A DNA stretch of 64,000 nucleotides from a bacterium (GCA_022072055.1 JAJVIK010000005.1:77557-141556), one strand, 5' to 3'. Positions 16,505 through 26,800 are shown, numbered from the stretch's first letter. The notes: generated by a model not told the origin, from the sequence alone. Numbers and translations: made by a program.

Positions 16505-17284
16505 TTACCTGGAGGCCAGAAAGTCCCGAACCCAGTTGGCCTGCTCCTGGTGACCATCGATCAGCACCGCGGCCAGGATCGAGTATCCCTGGATCAATCC
16601 CTCGTTCACATAGCGCTCAACGCGCTCCCATTGGAATTTGAGGAGCTCCATCGGCACCCCGGCGCGGAGGGTGTAATCCCGCAGATAACAGCCGAGGATG
16701 ATGGGCTTTCCCGGAAAGAGGTTGCGGCAGCGCGCAAGGTCCTCATCGAGCTTGAGGATGTCGGCGGATTTCCACACCCAGAGGTTGATGATGTCCATGA
16801 ACTCCACGAACCCCGCCCAAGCTTCCGGGTCGAGCTCATGGGTATAGACCACCGACCACAGCTTGAGGTTTGGGGCGTTCGACTTGAGGGCCTGATAGAC
16901 CTCCCCATATTGTTCGATCCGAATCCCGCCGCGCTCCACCAAACCCTTCATGTCATCGTGGATGGCGCCGGTGAGGTTGGGGAATTTCGCGGCGAGCCGG
17001 CTCACATTCTCCGCCTCGCGTTTCACCGACTCCGGCGCGCAATCCACGAGATGCCGGGCTCCTCCGCTGGGCGAGTCCTCAAACTTCCATTTGGAGATGT
17101 CGCAGACCACCTCTTTCTTGTCGGAGAGTTTCCCGAGCGCGAGATCATTGTTGGGATGGAACATGAAGCAGACCCGCTCCAGACCGAAGTATTCCGCCCC
17201 TTCCCCGACCCCGAAGATGGAGGGGGGCACACCCGGATCAAGCCCCTGCCCTTCCCAGATCCAACCGACATCCCGCAGGCCCAT
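16505..17284 (-). CDS. uncharacterised protein, probable (beta/alpha) barrel
   Basis: About 259 aa from ATG 17284 (GTG 17296 is an alternative). Longer upstream frames exist but are antisense to gmd and lack protein-like composition. No signal peptide. The sequence alternates hydrophobic strands and amphipathic helices (ERVCFMFHPNND, LTGAIHDDMKGLV, LKLWSVVYTHEL, INLWVWKSAD, KPIILGCYLRDY, YSILAAVLIDGH), which resembles a TIM barrel; acidic residues end several predicted strands. It might be a glycosidase-like or aldolase-like enzyme, but I do not recognise the family. Divergent from gmd with a 138-base gap. Confidence 0.65.
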   Translation of the reverse strand: MGLRDVGWIWEGQGLDPGVPPSIFGVGEGAEYFGLERVCFMFHPNNDLALGKLSDKKEVVCDISKWKFEDSPSGGARHLVDCAPESVKREAENVSRLAAKFPNLTGAIHDDMKGLVERGGIRIEQYGEVYQALKSNAPNLKLWSVVYTHELDPEAWAGFVEFMDIINLWVWKSADILKLDEDLARCRNLFPGKPIILGCYLRDYTLRAGVPMELLKFQWERVERYVNEGLIQGYSILAAVLIDGHQEQANWVRDFLASR

Positions 17285-17422
17285 GATGGAGTTCACCTCG
17301 GCAATGAGTTTGAGTTGGAGGATGCCCAAACCAGTCTGGCCACCCAACCGACGTGATGCTATGGTTTGCCCCTTCAATCGTACGGCGATTCTTGCGTATT
17401 TGGAGAGGAGTTCCCCCCACCG

Positions 17423-18454
17423 ATGGCGAAAAAGGCCTTGATTACCGGCATTACGGGCCAGGATGGATCGTATCTGGCTGAATTCCTCCTGGCCAAAGGC
17501 TATGAGGTCTTCGGCATCATTCGCCGTCAGAGCACTTTCGGCACCGCGCGCATCCAGCATATCTTCGATGAACCGACGAAACCGGGCGCGAGGCTCCGGT
17601 TGATCTACGGCGACCTCACCGACGCCAGCGCCTTGAACAAGATTCTCCGGACCATCCGGCCGGATGAGATCTACAACCTCGGGGCGCAGAGCCATGTTCG
17701 GGTGAGCTTCGATGTTCCCGACTACACGGCGGATGTGGTGGCGCTCGGAACTCTACGGCTTCTGGAGGCGATTCGAGATTCGGGAATCTCGCCGCGCTTC
17801 TATCAGGCAAGCTCCAGCGAAATGTACGGCAAGGTTCAGGAGATTCCCCAGACCGAGCGAACTCCCTTCTATCCCCGCAGCCCCTATGCCTGCGCCAAAG
17901 TGTTTTCATACTGGATCACGGTCAACTACCGCGAGAGTTATGGTCTTCACGCCAGCAATGGGATTCTCTTCAACCATGAATCCCCGCGCCGCGGCGAGAC
18001 CTTTGTCACCCGCAAGATCACGCGCGCGCTCGCGAACATCCTCCACAAGCGGCAGGACAAGCTCTATCTCGGCAACCTGGACGCCAAGCGGGATTGGGGT
18101 TACGCCGGGGACTATGTGGAGGCGATGTGGCTCATGCTTCAGCAGGATGAACCCGAAGACTATGTGATCGCGACCGGGAAGAATTATTCGGTCAAGGAGT
18201 TTCTGGAAGCCTCCTTTTCCTACAAGGGTTTGGATTGGCGGGACTATGTGGAAATTGACCCGCGATACTTCCGGCCCGCCGAGGTGGACGAGCTCCTCGG
18301 CGATCCGGGCAAGGCCAAGCGCCAATTGGAGTGGGAGCCAAGGGTCGGGTTCGAGGAATTGGTCCGCATGATGGTGGACCATGATGTCGAGGATATCCGC
18401 AAAATCGTGGAGGGAGATCGGAGCAAGATCTCCCAACAAGGTGAGATGCATTAA
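17423..18454 (+). CDS. gmd: GDP-mannose 4,6-dehydratase
   Basis: 343 aa. Converts GDP-D-mannose to GDP-4-keto-6-deoxy-D-mannose, entry point to GDP-fucose, GDP-rhamnose, perosamine and colitose. SDR features: [15 protein letters not shown] nucleotide-binding loop, [18 protein letters not shown], catalytic SSSEMYG, YxxxK as YACAK, and the GMD-specific [27 protein letters not shown] lies about 12 bases before ATG 17423. It is followed 12 bases later by a sugar-nucleotide PLP enzyme, which shows that the keto sugar is probably modified at C3 or C4 next. Likely feeds surface polysaccharide synthesis. Confidence 0.96.
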   Translation: MAKKALITGITGQDGSYLAEFLLAKGYEVFGIIRRQSTFGTARIQHIFDEPTKPGARLRLIYGDLTDASALNKILRTIRPDEIYNLGAQSHVRVSFDVPDYTADVVALGTLRLLEAIRDSGISPRFYQASSSEMYGKVQEIPQTERTPFYPRSPYACAKVFSYWITVNYRESYGLHASNGILFNHESPRRGETFVTRKITRALANILHKRQDKLYLGNLDAKRDWGYAGDYVEAMWLMLQQDEPEDYVIATGKNYSVKEFLEASFSYKGLDWRDYVEIDPRYFRPAEVDELLGDPGKAKRQLEWEPRVGFEELVRMMVDHDVEDIRKIVEGDRSKISQQGEMH

Positions 18455-18466
18455 AATCAGTTCTTT

Positions 18467-19672
18467 ATGGAAATGACAAAAACCTTCATCCCCAAACAGC
18501 AGATCGGTGTCGGCGGTTTCAAGATCGGCGAGGCCGAGCGGAGATACCTCGGAGAGGTGATCGACAGCAGCCGCTTGTCCTACGGCCCCATGACCGAGCG
18601 CTTCGAGGCCGAATTCGCGCGGCTGCATGATTGCAGGTACGCGGTGTTCTGCAACAGCGGGACCTCCGCGCTGCACATCGCGCTCGCGGCGCTCAAGGAG
18701 CGCGGGGGCTGGGCGGATGGAGACGAGGTGATTGTGCCCGCGGTCACTTTCGTAGCGAGCTCCAACATTGTGCTCCACAACGGCATGAAGCCGGTTTTCG
18801 TGGATGTCGAGCGGGACACCTACAATCTCGACCCGACCAAGATCGAGGCGGCGATCACGCCGAGGACGCGCGCGATTCTCCCGGTTCACCTCTTCGGGCA
18901 ACCCGCCAGCATGGAGGGGATCTGGGAGGTCGCCCGGAAACACAATCTGGTGGTGTTCGAGGACTCCGCCGAAACCATGTTCGCGCGCTATAAGGAACAG
19001 AGCGTGGGAACCCTTGGAGACATTGGCTGCTTCTCGACCTATGTCGCCCACATCCTGGTGACCGGAGTGGGCGGATTCGCCACGACCAACGATCCCGAGC
19101 TCGCAATCCTGCTCAAGAGCGGCATGAATCACGGGCGGGACTCGATCTACCTCAACATCGATGACGACAAGGGCAAGACCGGCGAGCAGCTCTTCAAGGT
19201 GGTGGAGCGTCGCTTCAAGTTTGTTCGCTTGGGGCATTCGTTCCGGTGCACCGAGCTTGAGGCGGCCATCGGCCTGGGGCAGCTCGAACAGGCCGAAATG
19301 TTCCTTGCGCGCCGTCGGACCCTCGCAAAGCGCTACACCGGCGGGCTATCCAGCCTCGCCGAGCGCATCCAACTCCCCCGTCCGCGCGAGGACCGGACGC
19401 ACAGTTACATGATGTATCCGATGGTCCTCCGGGAGGAATCCAAATGGGACCTGGTGCGCTATCTCGAGGAGCGGAACATCGAGACGCGCGAGATGATGCC
19501 GCTGGTGAGCCAGCCGGTCTACCGCGCGCTGTTCGGCGACATCGAGGATCAATATCCGGTCGCCAAGTGGATCAACGAGAGCGGATTCTATGTCGGCTGC
19601 CACCCCTATCTCGCGGATGAGGAAGTGGATTACATCATATCACAGATTCACGAGTATTTCAGGAAACGATGA
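18467..19672 (+). CDS. DegT/DnrJ-family PLP enzyme with His in place of the Schiff-base Lys (3-dehydratase-like)
   Basis: 401 aa, type I PLP fold: cofactor motifs FCNSGTSALHIAL and FEDSAETM are present. In the block where aminotransferases of this family carry the PLP-binding Lys (SFxxxKxxxxGxGG), this protein reads STYVAHILVTGVGG, with His at that position. The same substitution defines ColD and E1, which remove the C3 hydroxyl of 4-keto-6-deoxy sugar nucleotides using PMP instead of transferring an amino group. With gmd directly upstream, the likely substrate is GDP-4-keto-6-deoxymannose and the product a 3,6-dideoxy sugar. No ColC-like reductase or ferredoxin partner is visible nearby. The last four bases overlap the next gene. 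Confidence 0.85.
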   Translation: MEMTKTFIPKQQIGVGGFKIGEAERRYLGEVIDSSRLSYGPMTERFEAEFARLHDCRYAVFCNSGTSALHIALAALKERGGWADGDEVIVPAVTFVASSNIVLHNGMKPVFVDVERDTYNLDPTKIEAAITPRTRAILPVHLFGQPASMEGIWEVARKHNLVVFEDSAETMFARYKEQSVGTLGDIGCFSTYVAHILVTGVGGFATTNDPELAILLKSGMNHGRDSIYLNIDDDKGKTGEQLFKVVERRFKFVRLGHSFRCTELEAAIGLGQLEQAEMFLARRRTLAKRYTGGLSSLAERIQLPRPREDRTHSYMMYPMVLREESKWDLVRYLEERNIETREMMPLVSQPVYRALFGDIEDQYPVAKWINESGFYVGCHPYLADEEVDYIISQIHEYFRKR

Positions 19673-21108
19673 CCTTCCCCACTCAATCCGAAATGGTCCG
19701 GTGGATCGAGGAGGTGGTCTCCTTTGGCACCCGCCGACCGGGTTCGCCGGCGGACCTGCGGACCGAGGAGTACATTGCCCAGCTGTACGCCTCGTTTGGG
19801 CTCGAACGAGTGGAGAAGGAGCCGGTTCCGGTCAACTGCTGTCGCTCGGATCGAGCGGAGCTTGCCCTTCCCGATGGCTCGCGCGTTCCGGCCTGTTCGG
19901 TTCCTTACACGGCTTGGACACCAGCCGCGGGCATCGAGGCGCCCTGTGTGCTCCTCGGTTCAGGGACTCCCGAGGAGATTGCAGACGCCGAGGTTCGCGG
20001 CAAGATTGTGGTCGTGGAGGCGCGCTTCGCCGATTTTTCCGCGGCCTTCCTCAAGCAGCACGCCACTCATATCCATGACACGGATAACACCATCCCGGAT
20101 GGAATCCTGCACAAGGCCAACTGGCTGATCACCAATTTCAGCGCCTATTACGCGGCCCACGCGCGGGGGGCGGTCGCTTTGGTCGGAATCCTTGTGGACG
20201 CGCCGATTGACGGGTGCGAGTACTGGGTTCCTTACGATGGCTTCCTCAAGGACTTGCCGGCGGTGTGGGTGGGACGCGAACAGGCGGACACGCTTCGGAG
20301 TCCGGCGCACTGTGGAGAAAGGCTCACCCTGTTCAGCGTGGGAGAAACCCGCCGAATTGAATCCCACAATGTGGTCGGCTGGGTTCCGGGCAGGGGTGAT
20401 GAGATCGTGGTGGTGACCTGCCACCATGACGCCCCTTTCGCTTCGGCGGTGGAGGATGCCTCCGGGCTTGCGGTGCTGCTGGCCTTGGCGAAACACTTCG
20501 GGGCTTTTCCGAGAACCCTGGAGCGCAGCCTTGTTTTTGTGGCCTCCTCGGGACACTTTCATGGCGGGGATGGGAACCGTGTCTTTGTGGAGACTCATCG
20601 AGAGGATCTGCTCCCTCGGATCGTGGCCGCGCTGGGAGTCGAACATTTCGCCAACGAGGTCGAAAGCGGGCCGGACGGGAAGTACAGGCTGACTGGATTG
20701 CCGGAGGTGCGCGCGCTGTTCTGCGACAGCCAGGCCCTCTCAGCGCGTCTCGCGGAATTGCTGAAACCCGGAGTCCTCGAACGGGGCCTGATTCTGCCCC
20801 CGTATATCTTTGGTCCCGAGCCGCCCTGTGACAGCGCGCCGTTCTTCACCGCCGGAATCCCCTCGCTGTGCCATATCAGCGGGCCGCTGTACCTGTTTGA
20901 TCCGGAGGACACCCTCGACAAGGTGCGGGTGGAGGACCTTGTCCCGGCGGTTGGGGTGTTTTCCGAGCTGATTCGAGGAATTGACGCGACGCCCGCCGCT
21001 GAATTGGAGCGGGGACTTGCTCGCAAGCGGACTGATCCGCCGGCCGCGCCCCCGCACTGGTTCCTGCCCCCCGAGGATTACCTCAAGAGAATGGGCGCTC
21101 ACGGCTGA
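19669..21108 (+). CDS. M28 peptidase-like protein with partly lost metal site
   Basis: 479 aa, ATGA overlap with the preceding gene, so translation is coupled. The fold resembles M28 aminopeptidases with an inserted PA-like domain (about 90-220). HHDAPF and VEDASGLAVLLALAKHF match the first metal ligands (His, bridging Asp). However, the usual EE pair after the next strand is replaced by ASSGHFHGGDG, and the final YHT ligand motif reads YLFDPED. It may therefore bind one metal, act differently, or be inactive. No signal peptide, so cytoplasmic, unlike most M28 enzymes. Its coupling to sugar-nucleotide genes suggests a role in that pathway (for example amide hydrolysis), which is speculative. 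Confidence 0.7.
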   Translation: MTFPTQSEMVRWIEEVVSFGTRRPGSPADLRTEEYIAQLYASFGLERVEKEPVPVNCCRSDRAELALPDGSRVPACSVPYTAWTPAAGIEAPCVLLGSGTPEEIADAEVRGKIVVVEARFADFSAAFLKQHATHIHDTDNTIPDGILHKANWLITNFSAYYAAHARGAVALVGILVDAPIDGCEYWVPYDGFLKDLPAVWVGREQADTLRSPAHCGERLTLFSVGETRRIESHNVVGWVPGRGDEIVVVTCHHDAPFASAVEDASGLAVLLALAKHFGAFPRTLERSLVFVASSGHFHGGDGNRVFVETHREDLLPRIVAALGVEHFANEVESGPDGKYRLTGLPEVRALFCDSQALSARLAELLKPGVLERGLILPPYIFGPEPPCDSAPFFTAGIPSLCHISGPLYLFDPEDTLDKVRVEDLVPAVGVFSELIRGIDATPAAELERGLARKRTDPPAAPPHWFLPPEDYLKRMGAHG

Positions 21109-21120
21109 CCGCGAGCGCCC
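21093..21120. terminator. hairpin at the convergent ends of the M28-like and HEAT-like genes
   Basis: GGGCGCTC (21093-21100) pairs exactly with GAGCGCCC (21113-21120) around a 12-base loop that contains the stop codon of the M28-like gene. No T-run follows, so it may be a transcript-end stabiliser or a factor-dependent terminator serving both strands. Confidence 0.4.
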
Positions 21121-21152
21121 ATCGTAAATCGCTCCCACAATCGGATTTCAGT

Positions 21153-22061
21153 TCACTTGTCCTTCAAAGCTTCCAGGCCATTCTTGGCGGCGATTTGGAT
21201 CTGTTCCCCGATCTTCTTGTTCTGAGCCAGGGAGGTGTAAATCCTCTCCGCGCGCTTGTACTCGCCGTAGGCCACCAGATTGTCGGCGAAGCGTAGGCGG
21301 ATGTTCGCCTTCACTTCCGGGCTGACCTCCTTGCCCAAGGAATCCAGGTGGACTTTGAGCTGTTTGGGAGGGAGCGCGCCGGACTTCGACATCGCCCCCA
21401 GGGCCAACAGCTTCATGTCTCCCTTGGCCGCGCCCAGGAACTTCTCGATGGCCGGACCCGCGCTGGGGTCCTTGCGCTGTCCGAGGGCCGCCAAGATGCG
21501 CGGCTTGCAGGGGTCCGGGGAGGCGTTCAGGTACTTCTCAAACACCTCGGTGGCGGCGCGACCGGGAATCCGCTGGATGGCGCGGCAAGCCTCCTCGCTC
21601 ACCGCCTGATCGGCCAGCAAGGGTTCGATGCTGGGGAGGTTCTTGGGGGTGGCGATGAAGCCGAGCAAGTCGAGGACCTCGTTCTTCACCTTGGGGGAGC
21701 GCTCCGGGGTGAGCAGCTTGCAGAGCTCATCGGCGACCTCCTGTCTCGGTGGGCGATCCTCGCCTTTCACCTCGGGACGAGCCGCGCTGTGGACGATGCG
21801 TTCCATCGCGCGCTTGAGGTCTTGAGCCTTGGAGCGGTCGGCGGACTCCATTTTCTCACCCAGCGGAACGATCACCGCGGGGCCGTACTTTTCGGCGGTG
21901 GTCCAGGCCGGATAGCGCAGCTCCGCAGAGGCGTTATCCAGAGTCGCAAGGAACGCCGCGACGTCCTCCTCGGCGCTCGCCGAGGGAAGGAACGCGCTGA
22001 GGAACAAGACCGCGGCCATGAGGCCGACGATCCAGGGGTTTGGTTTCACGGTTGATGTCAT
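21153..22061 (-). CDS. exported HEAT-repeat-like protein of unknown function
   Basis: 302 aa with a clear signal peptide ending SASAEED. The mature part is a chain of amphipathic helix pairs (for example LLGFIATPKNLPSIEPLLADQAVSEEACRAIQRI, then VFEKYLN, ILAALGQRKDPSAGPAIEKFLG), spaced about 35-40 residues as in HEAT/PBS-lyase-like repeats that act as protein scaffolds. The C-terminal stretch (YKRAERIYTSLAQNKKIG) is TPR-like. GGAGG lies eight bases before the ATG. It starts 19 bases after the oxidoreductase gene, in the same direction, so both are probably one operon. No catalytic motif seen. Confidence 0.75.
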   Translation of the reverse strand: MTSTVKPNPWIVGLMAAVLFLSAFLPSASAEEDVAAFLATLDNASAELRYPAWTTAEKYGPAVIVPLGEKMESADRSKAQDLKRAMERIVHSAARPEVKGEDRPPRQEVADELCKLLTPERSPKVKNEVLDLLGFIATPKNLPSIEPLLADQAVSEEACRAIQRIPGRAATEVFEKYLNASPDPCKPRILAALGQRKDPSAGPAIEKFLGAAKGDMKLLALGAMSKSGALPPKQLKVHLDSLGKEVSPEVKANIRLRFADNLVAYGEYKRAERIYTSLAQNKKIGEQIQIAAKNGLEALKDK

Positions 22062-22080
22062 GGTCAGGCCTCCGATCGGA

Positions 22081-23385
22081 TTATAGGTGATACTGGCCTC
22101 GTCCCGGCGACTTGATGTACCGGTTGGCCTCTTCGTCGTTCACAAACTGCTGCTTGGCCGGATCCCATTCCAGGGGTCGGTTGAGGATGTAGGCCAGGTT
22201 CCCGATGATGCACATCTGGGATACCCGCACGCCCGCGACGATGTCCATGAGGGGTTTCTCGCGCGAGCGGATGCAGTCATACCAATTCTGCTTGTGACCC
22301 GGGCTCTTGAAGACCTCGACGCCGCCCGCGGGAGGCGTGTAGTTGAGGGCCTTCTCCTCGGTCTTGCAGCCGCCATCCCCGCCCCGGACCACGAGTTTGT
22401 CGTTGGCGCCGTGGAAGATCATCCCAAAGTCCCATTCGCCCCCACGGTCGCCGGGTTGCGCCCAGACCACCTCCCACTCGGGGTCCTTGAACTTGTAGAC
22501 AATCTCCAGCTCGGTGGGGACATCGAAAATGCCGCCCGACTTCGGGGGAGTGCCCTTGGCGGTGACTGTCACCGGGGTGTCGCGGTCCTGGTTCATGCAC
22601 CAGAGCACCACGCTGAAGACATGCGCGCCGCGGTCGCGGATGTAGCCCGCGCCGTAATCCAGGAACCAGCGGAAGTTGAAGTGGCAGCGCTCCGGGTTGT
22701 AGGGAATCCAGCGCATGGGTCCGAGCCAGAAATCCCAATCCAGCTCGGCCGGTGGGTCGCAATCCGGCTCGAATCCCCCTTCCTTGTTGGGGACATGCCA
22801 GCAGGTGACCTTCTTGACCTCGCCGAGGGCCCCGTTGCGGACATAGGTGCAGGCGGCATGGGCATCCGGAGTCGAGCGCCCCTGGCTGCCGACCTGGACC
22901 ACTCGTCCGTAGCGGTTGGTGGCGTCGATCATCGCCTTGCCTTCCTCGAGGGTGTGGCAGGCGGGTTTTTCGACATACACATCCTTTCCGGCCTGGCAGG
23001 CGTGAACCATGATGATGCCATGCCAATGGTCGGGGGTGGCGATCACGACCGCATCCACATCCTTGCGCTCCAGGACGCGGCGGTAATCGCCATAGGTGTC
23101 CACCACGGTCCCGCCGGTCTTTTCCTTGGCGCGTTCCACGGCCTGGGCGAGGTGGTTCTTGTCGACATCGCAGACCGCGATGGTGTCCTCCGAGATATGC
23201 CCTCGGCCCATGCCGCCGACACCGATGTTGGCGATGCGGATGCGGTCGTTGGCCCCGGGGCGTCCGGGTTTGGCGAGGACATGGCTGGGGATGATGGTCG
23301 GCAGGGCGAGGGCCGCGCCGACTTGCGCCGTTTTGGACATGAACGAACGGCGGGTCACGGGTTTCTGAAATCGAATGGAATCCAT
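22081..23385 (-). CDS. Tat-exported Gfo/Idh/MocA family oxidoreductase
   Basis: 434 aa from ATG 23385, supported by AGGAGG six bases upstream. The N-terminus RRSFMSK followed by a weakly hydrophobic helix and SHVLA is a twin-arginine signal, meaning export of a folded, NAD(P)-bound enzyme. The Rossmann motif is IGVGGMGRGH (near 55); catalytic EKP occurs in VYVEKPACHTLEEGKAM; the C-terminal domain has WHxPNKEGG and DYGAGYIRDRGAHV, conserved in the secreted Gfo/Idh clade. Such enzymes oxidise or rearrange sugars and can remove glycosidic bonds through a 3-keto intermediate. Expanded numbers of this clade are typical of planctomycete-like lineages. Confidence 0.92.
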   Translation of the reverse strand: MDSIRFQKPVTRRSFMSKTAQVGAALALPTIIPSHVLAKPGRPGANDRIRIANIGVGGMGRGHISEDTIAVCDVDKNHLAQAVERAKEKTGGTVVDTYGDYRRVLERKDVDAVVIATPDHWHGIIMVHACQAGKDVYVEKPACHTLEEGKAMIDATNRYGRVVQVGSQGRSTPDAHAACTYVRNGALGEVKKVTCWHVPNKEGGFEPDCDPPAELDWDFWLGPMRWIPYNPERCHFNFRWFLDYGAGYIRDRGAHVFSVVLWCMNQDRDTPVTVTAKGTPPKSGGIFDVPTELEIVYKFKDPEWEVVWAQPGDRGGEWDFGMIFHGANDKLVVRGGDGGCKTEEKALNYTPPAGGVEVFKSPGHKQNWYDCIRSREKPLMDIVAGVRVSQMCIIGNLAYILNRPLEWDPAKQQFVNDEEANRYIKSPGRGQYHL

Positions 23386-23570
23386 GGCTGCCTCCTTGAG
23401 GATGCGCGGATGCCTTGCGCGCTTGGGAATTTCGCCCTTTCGAGGGGTTTCGTCAAGCGTGAGGAGGCCAGACCCCGGGTCGCGCGTCACCACCTCTCGC
23501 CGAGCCGCGACCGCAAGCGAGCGGTCCGCCACACGCTTGGCTAGGGTTGCAGCCCGAGCCATTGGCCCAT

Positions 23571-23658
23571 TTGAACCACGCAACCCTCGGAAGGGCTGGA
23601 AGGGTCGGAATTGGATGTAAGGTTTCCGGGGGGTGATTTCGTAAGAAGGGTGAGAGAG
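23571..23658 (+). repeat. intergenic repeat, copy 1 (upstream of FG-GAP gene)
   Basis: From CGGAAGGG (23588) to GAGAGAG (23658) this aligns with 31001-31070; by hand about 53 of 71 bases match, with one gap. It ends 78 bases before the -35 box of the FG-GAP gene, almost the same distance as copy 2 (76 bases). Its first 36 bases also resemble the left half of the hairpin at 10945. Confidence 0.65.
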
Positions 23659-23736
23659 ACGGGAGGAACGAAAAGATCGAGCGGAAGACGAGAAACCGGC
23701 CTGGAGCCAACCCGAATAGTTCAAAAAAGACCACGA

Positions 23737-23765
23737 TTGCCGCCTTGTAGCTGTTCTGCTACCTT
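23737..23765 (+). promoter_or_regulatory. promoter TTGCCG-17-TACCTT of the giant FG-GAP gene
   Basis: TTGCCG at 23737-23742 and TACCTT at 23760-23765 with a 17-base spacer, 48 bases before the ATG. Same -10 hexamer, spacing and upstream repeat as the promoter at 31147. Confidence 0.55.
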
Positions 23766-23813
23766 GGAATCACTCAGCTCGGCGGTGGTTTGACCCCCAA
23801 GGGAGAGAGTTGA

Positions 23814-26800
23814 ATGAGGCGCTTGATTTGCCTGATCTTGCCTGGAGTCCTTGTGTTCGGGTCGGCTTGCGCCTGGCCCGCCACCCCCGGTCTGCCGTTC
23901 ACGGAGGATTTCTCGGCCACGAGTCTGCGTGACGCCACCCGCACCACCGCGAACTGGGACACGGCCGCGGGGGAGCTGCTCGCGCCGCCGGCGAAGCGGC
24001 TGTACGGGGCGGCCTTTGGCTCGGTAACGCCGTTCTCTTTCAGCAGTGCCATGTCCACAACCGATTTGGCGACTGGAGACATGGATGGGGACGGTGATCT
24101 CGACTTGGTGGCCGTCAATAAGAACCAAGTCAACCAACTCTTCCTCAATAGCGGCACATCCAGTCCCTTCAGCGGAGTGACAGCCAAGGACATCACAACC
24201 GACGCGCTAGACACCGTTGGCGGAGATATTGGCGATGTGGACAATGATGGAGACCTGGATTTCGTTGTCGGTGTCCTCAACGCTGGTAACCGCCTTTACT
24301 TGAATAACGGAACCTCCGACCCCTTTGCGGGAGCTGTGGGGATAGTGATTGATTCGGACAACCTGAAAACCTACGACGTCGCATTGGCCGATTTTGACAA
24401 TGATGGGGATCTCGATCTGCTGGCGACGACTCTGAGCGACGCAGCGAGCATGCTCTACCTCAACGACGGGGTTGGAAATCCTTGGGACACCGCCACTCCG
24501 AAGGCCATTGGAACCGCGACGCAGAATGTCTTCACGCAAGAAGTGGTGGACCTGGACGGGGACGGTTATCTGGATATCGTCTTCCCCGCGGAGAACAGCA
24601 ATAGCCGGGCATTTTTCAACAACGGAACTAGCGATCCCTTTAACGGAGTCAGCGCCTTTGAATTCACGAAGCCGACCAACCGTGCACAAGGTGTCGCAGT
24701 CGGCGATTTGGATGGCGACGGCGATGTCGATGTCGTCTTCAATGAGGATGGCGTCTCCGCAGGCGAAGTCAACTACTTGTTTCTCAATAATGGGACTGCG
24801 ACTCCATTCAATGGCGTCACCGCGAAACAGATCACGTCCGACGCGAACCGGGGGTTCCCAGCCCGAATCGCGGACCTGAATAACGACGGCGCCTTGGATG
24901 TAATTATCGGAAACGCAGGGGCTGGCTCGGGGGAGATCAATCGCATCTACTTCAATAACGGGACCGCCGATCCCTATAGTGGCGTGTCGGGTATCAACCT
25001 GGGGACCGAAACGGATGTAACCCGCGCGCTTGTGGCGGGGGATTTTGACGGCGACGGGGACATCGACATCGTCGCGGGGAATAACGGCCAGGCCAACCGC
25101 CTCTATCTCAACCCCGCCAATGAGAACCCGTGGAATGGGGTGGGCGGGAGCGATGTGGGATCAGACACCTACTCCACCGTCCGGATTGCAGTTGCGGATA
25201 TTAACGGAGATGGGAAGCTCGATGTCGTTGCTGGAAATGACAATATGGCCTCCAGTCACCGGAATCGCCTGTACTTGAACAATGGGACGGCCACTCCGTT
25301 CAACGGCGTCGTGGGAACCAATGTCGGCTCCGAATCACGGAGAGTAGCCGGAATTGGAATTGCCGACTTTAATGGAGATGGTCGCCTCGATATAGCGTTC
25401 GCAAATGGCGTGGCCGAGTCTCAAGTGAACCGCCTCTTCTTGAATGACGGGGCCGGGGACCCTTTCGACATGGCCACTGGTGTCGATATCACTTCCGACA
25501 CTCACCATTCGAGGGCCATAAAAGTTGGTGATATTGACAATGATGGCGATATTGATGTCGTTATCGCAAACACGTCCGACAATAACCGTCTCTACAGGAA
25601 CAGCGGCAATGGCCTCGCCTGGACAGGAACCAATATCGCCACGGACCCGGGTACCACTTTGGATATTCTTATTGGCGATTTTAATGGCGATGGTTGGCCT
25701 GATGTCATTGCGGGAAATAGCGACGGCCCTGAAACGTTGTACCTTAACGACAAGACAGGTGACCCATTTGATACACTAGGAGGTGTCAACCTCCCCCTTC
25801 CCGGCGGGGGTGGGACCCATTCTTATCTGGCTGCCGGGGATGTGGACCGCGATGGTCACCTCGATGTAATCGCGGCCGACCCCAACGCGGGGCTAGAAGG
25901 ATCAATTCTCTACTTAAACAACGGGACCTCTTCCCCCTTCACAGGGGTGACCCCCATTTCCATTCCCGACACATCCACAGGGCGTCCACTCATGCAACTC
26001 TGTGACGTGGATGGGGACGGCGATTTGGATTTGCTTTCCTATGACTACGGCGAATCAGTCTGGGTTCACTTGAATAACGGGACGAGCAATCCATGGGAGG
26101 GTGTGAGTTCGATTAACATTGCCGGTTCCAATGTATCTCAGGGTAACAGTATCGTGTGCGCAGATGTCGACAACGATGGAGACCTCGACCTGGTCCAAGG
26201 TGTTGAAGGGGGAACCACCAAACTCTATCTCTCCACCGCCGCGGACAACGGCGGGCTGCACCCGTGGAACGCAAATGGCTTCTATGGAACTCAACTCCCA
26301 GGCTTGGCGGCCACCCACGGTCTTGCGTTTGGCGATGTTGACGGTGACGGCGACATAGACTTGGTTGAAGGGGACCGAAGTGGAGGTCCGCCTCTGTATA
26401 CATTGAACAATGGGACTTCCGATCCTTATCAGGGCCAAACCCCTACTGCGATCGGATCGGATATGTATCGCACGACCGATGTCAGGCTCGCCGACATCGA
26501 CAACGACGGAGACCTGGACCTACTCACTGCCAATGGAGGCGAAGCCGTCTTGTCTGGAATTGTGGCCCAGCCCAACCGGCTTTACCTTAATAACGGAACC
26601 AGTACGCCATGGTCTCCCCTCACCGCGCTCACTATAGGTACCATTGACTATGCGACGCGCAAGATCGCGGTCGGCGACGTTGATGGCGACGGGGACCTCG
26701 ACGTGGTTACGGCGGAACAGAGTTTGTCCCCGAATCACCTGTACCTGAACGACGGTTCCTCCGCGCCATTTGTTGGTTTGGCCGCTGCCGACATCGGCGC

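Larger units (their letters stand above)
23386..23813. other. 428-base intergenic region between divergent genes
   Basis: Holds the intergenic repeat at 23571-23658 and the promoter at 23737-23765 that serves the giant FG-GAP gene. The part from 23386 to 23570 shows no convincing gene or site apart from the ribosome-binding site of the Gfo/Idh gene; open frames there are Arg/Pro-rich and not protein-like. Confidence 0.6.

Noticed and set aside
17906-19237. 443-residue minus-strand open frame
   Set aside because: Antisense to gmd and the PLP enzyme, both of which have clear conserved motifs.
22087-23544. 485-residue plus-strand open frame
   Set aside because: Antisense to the Gfo/Idh oxidoreductase; composition shows it is a codon shadow.
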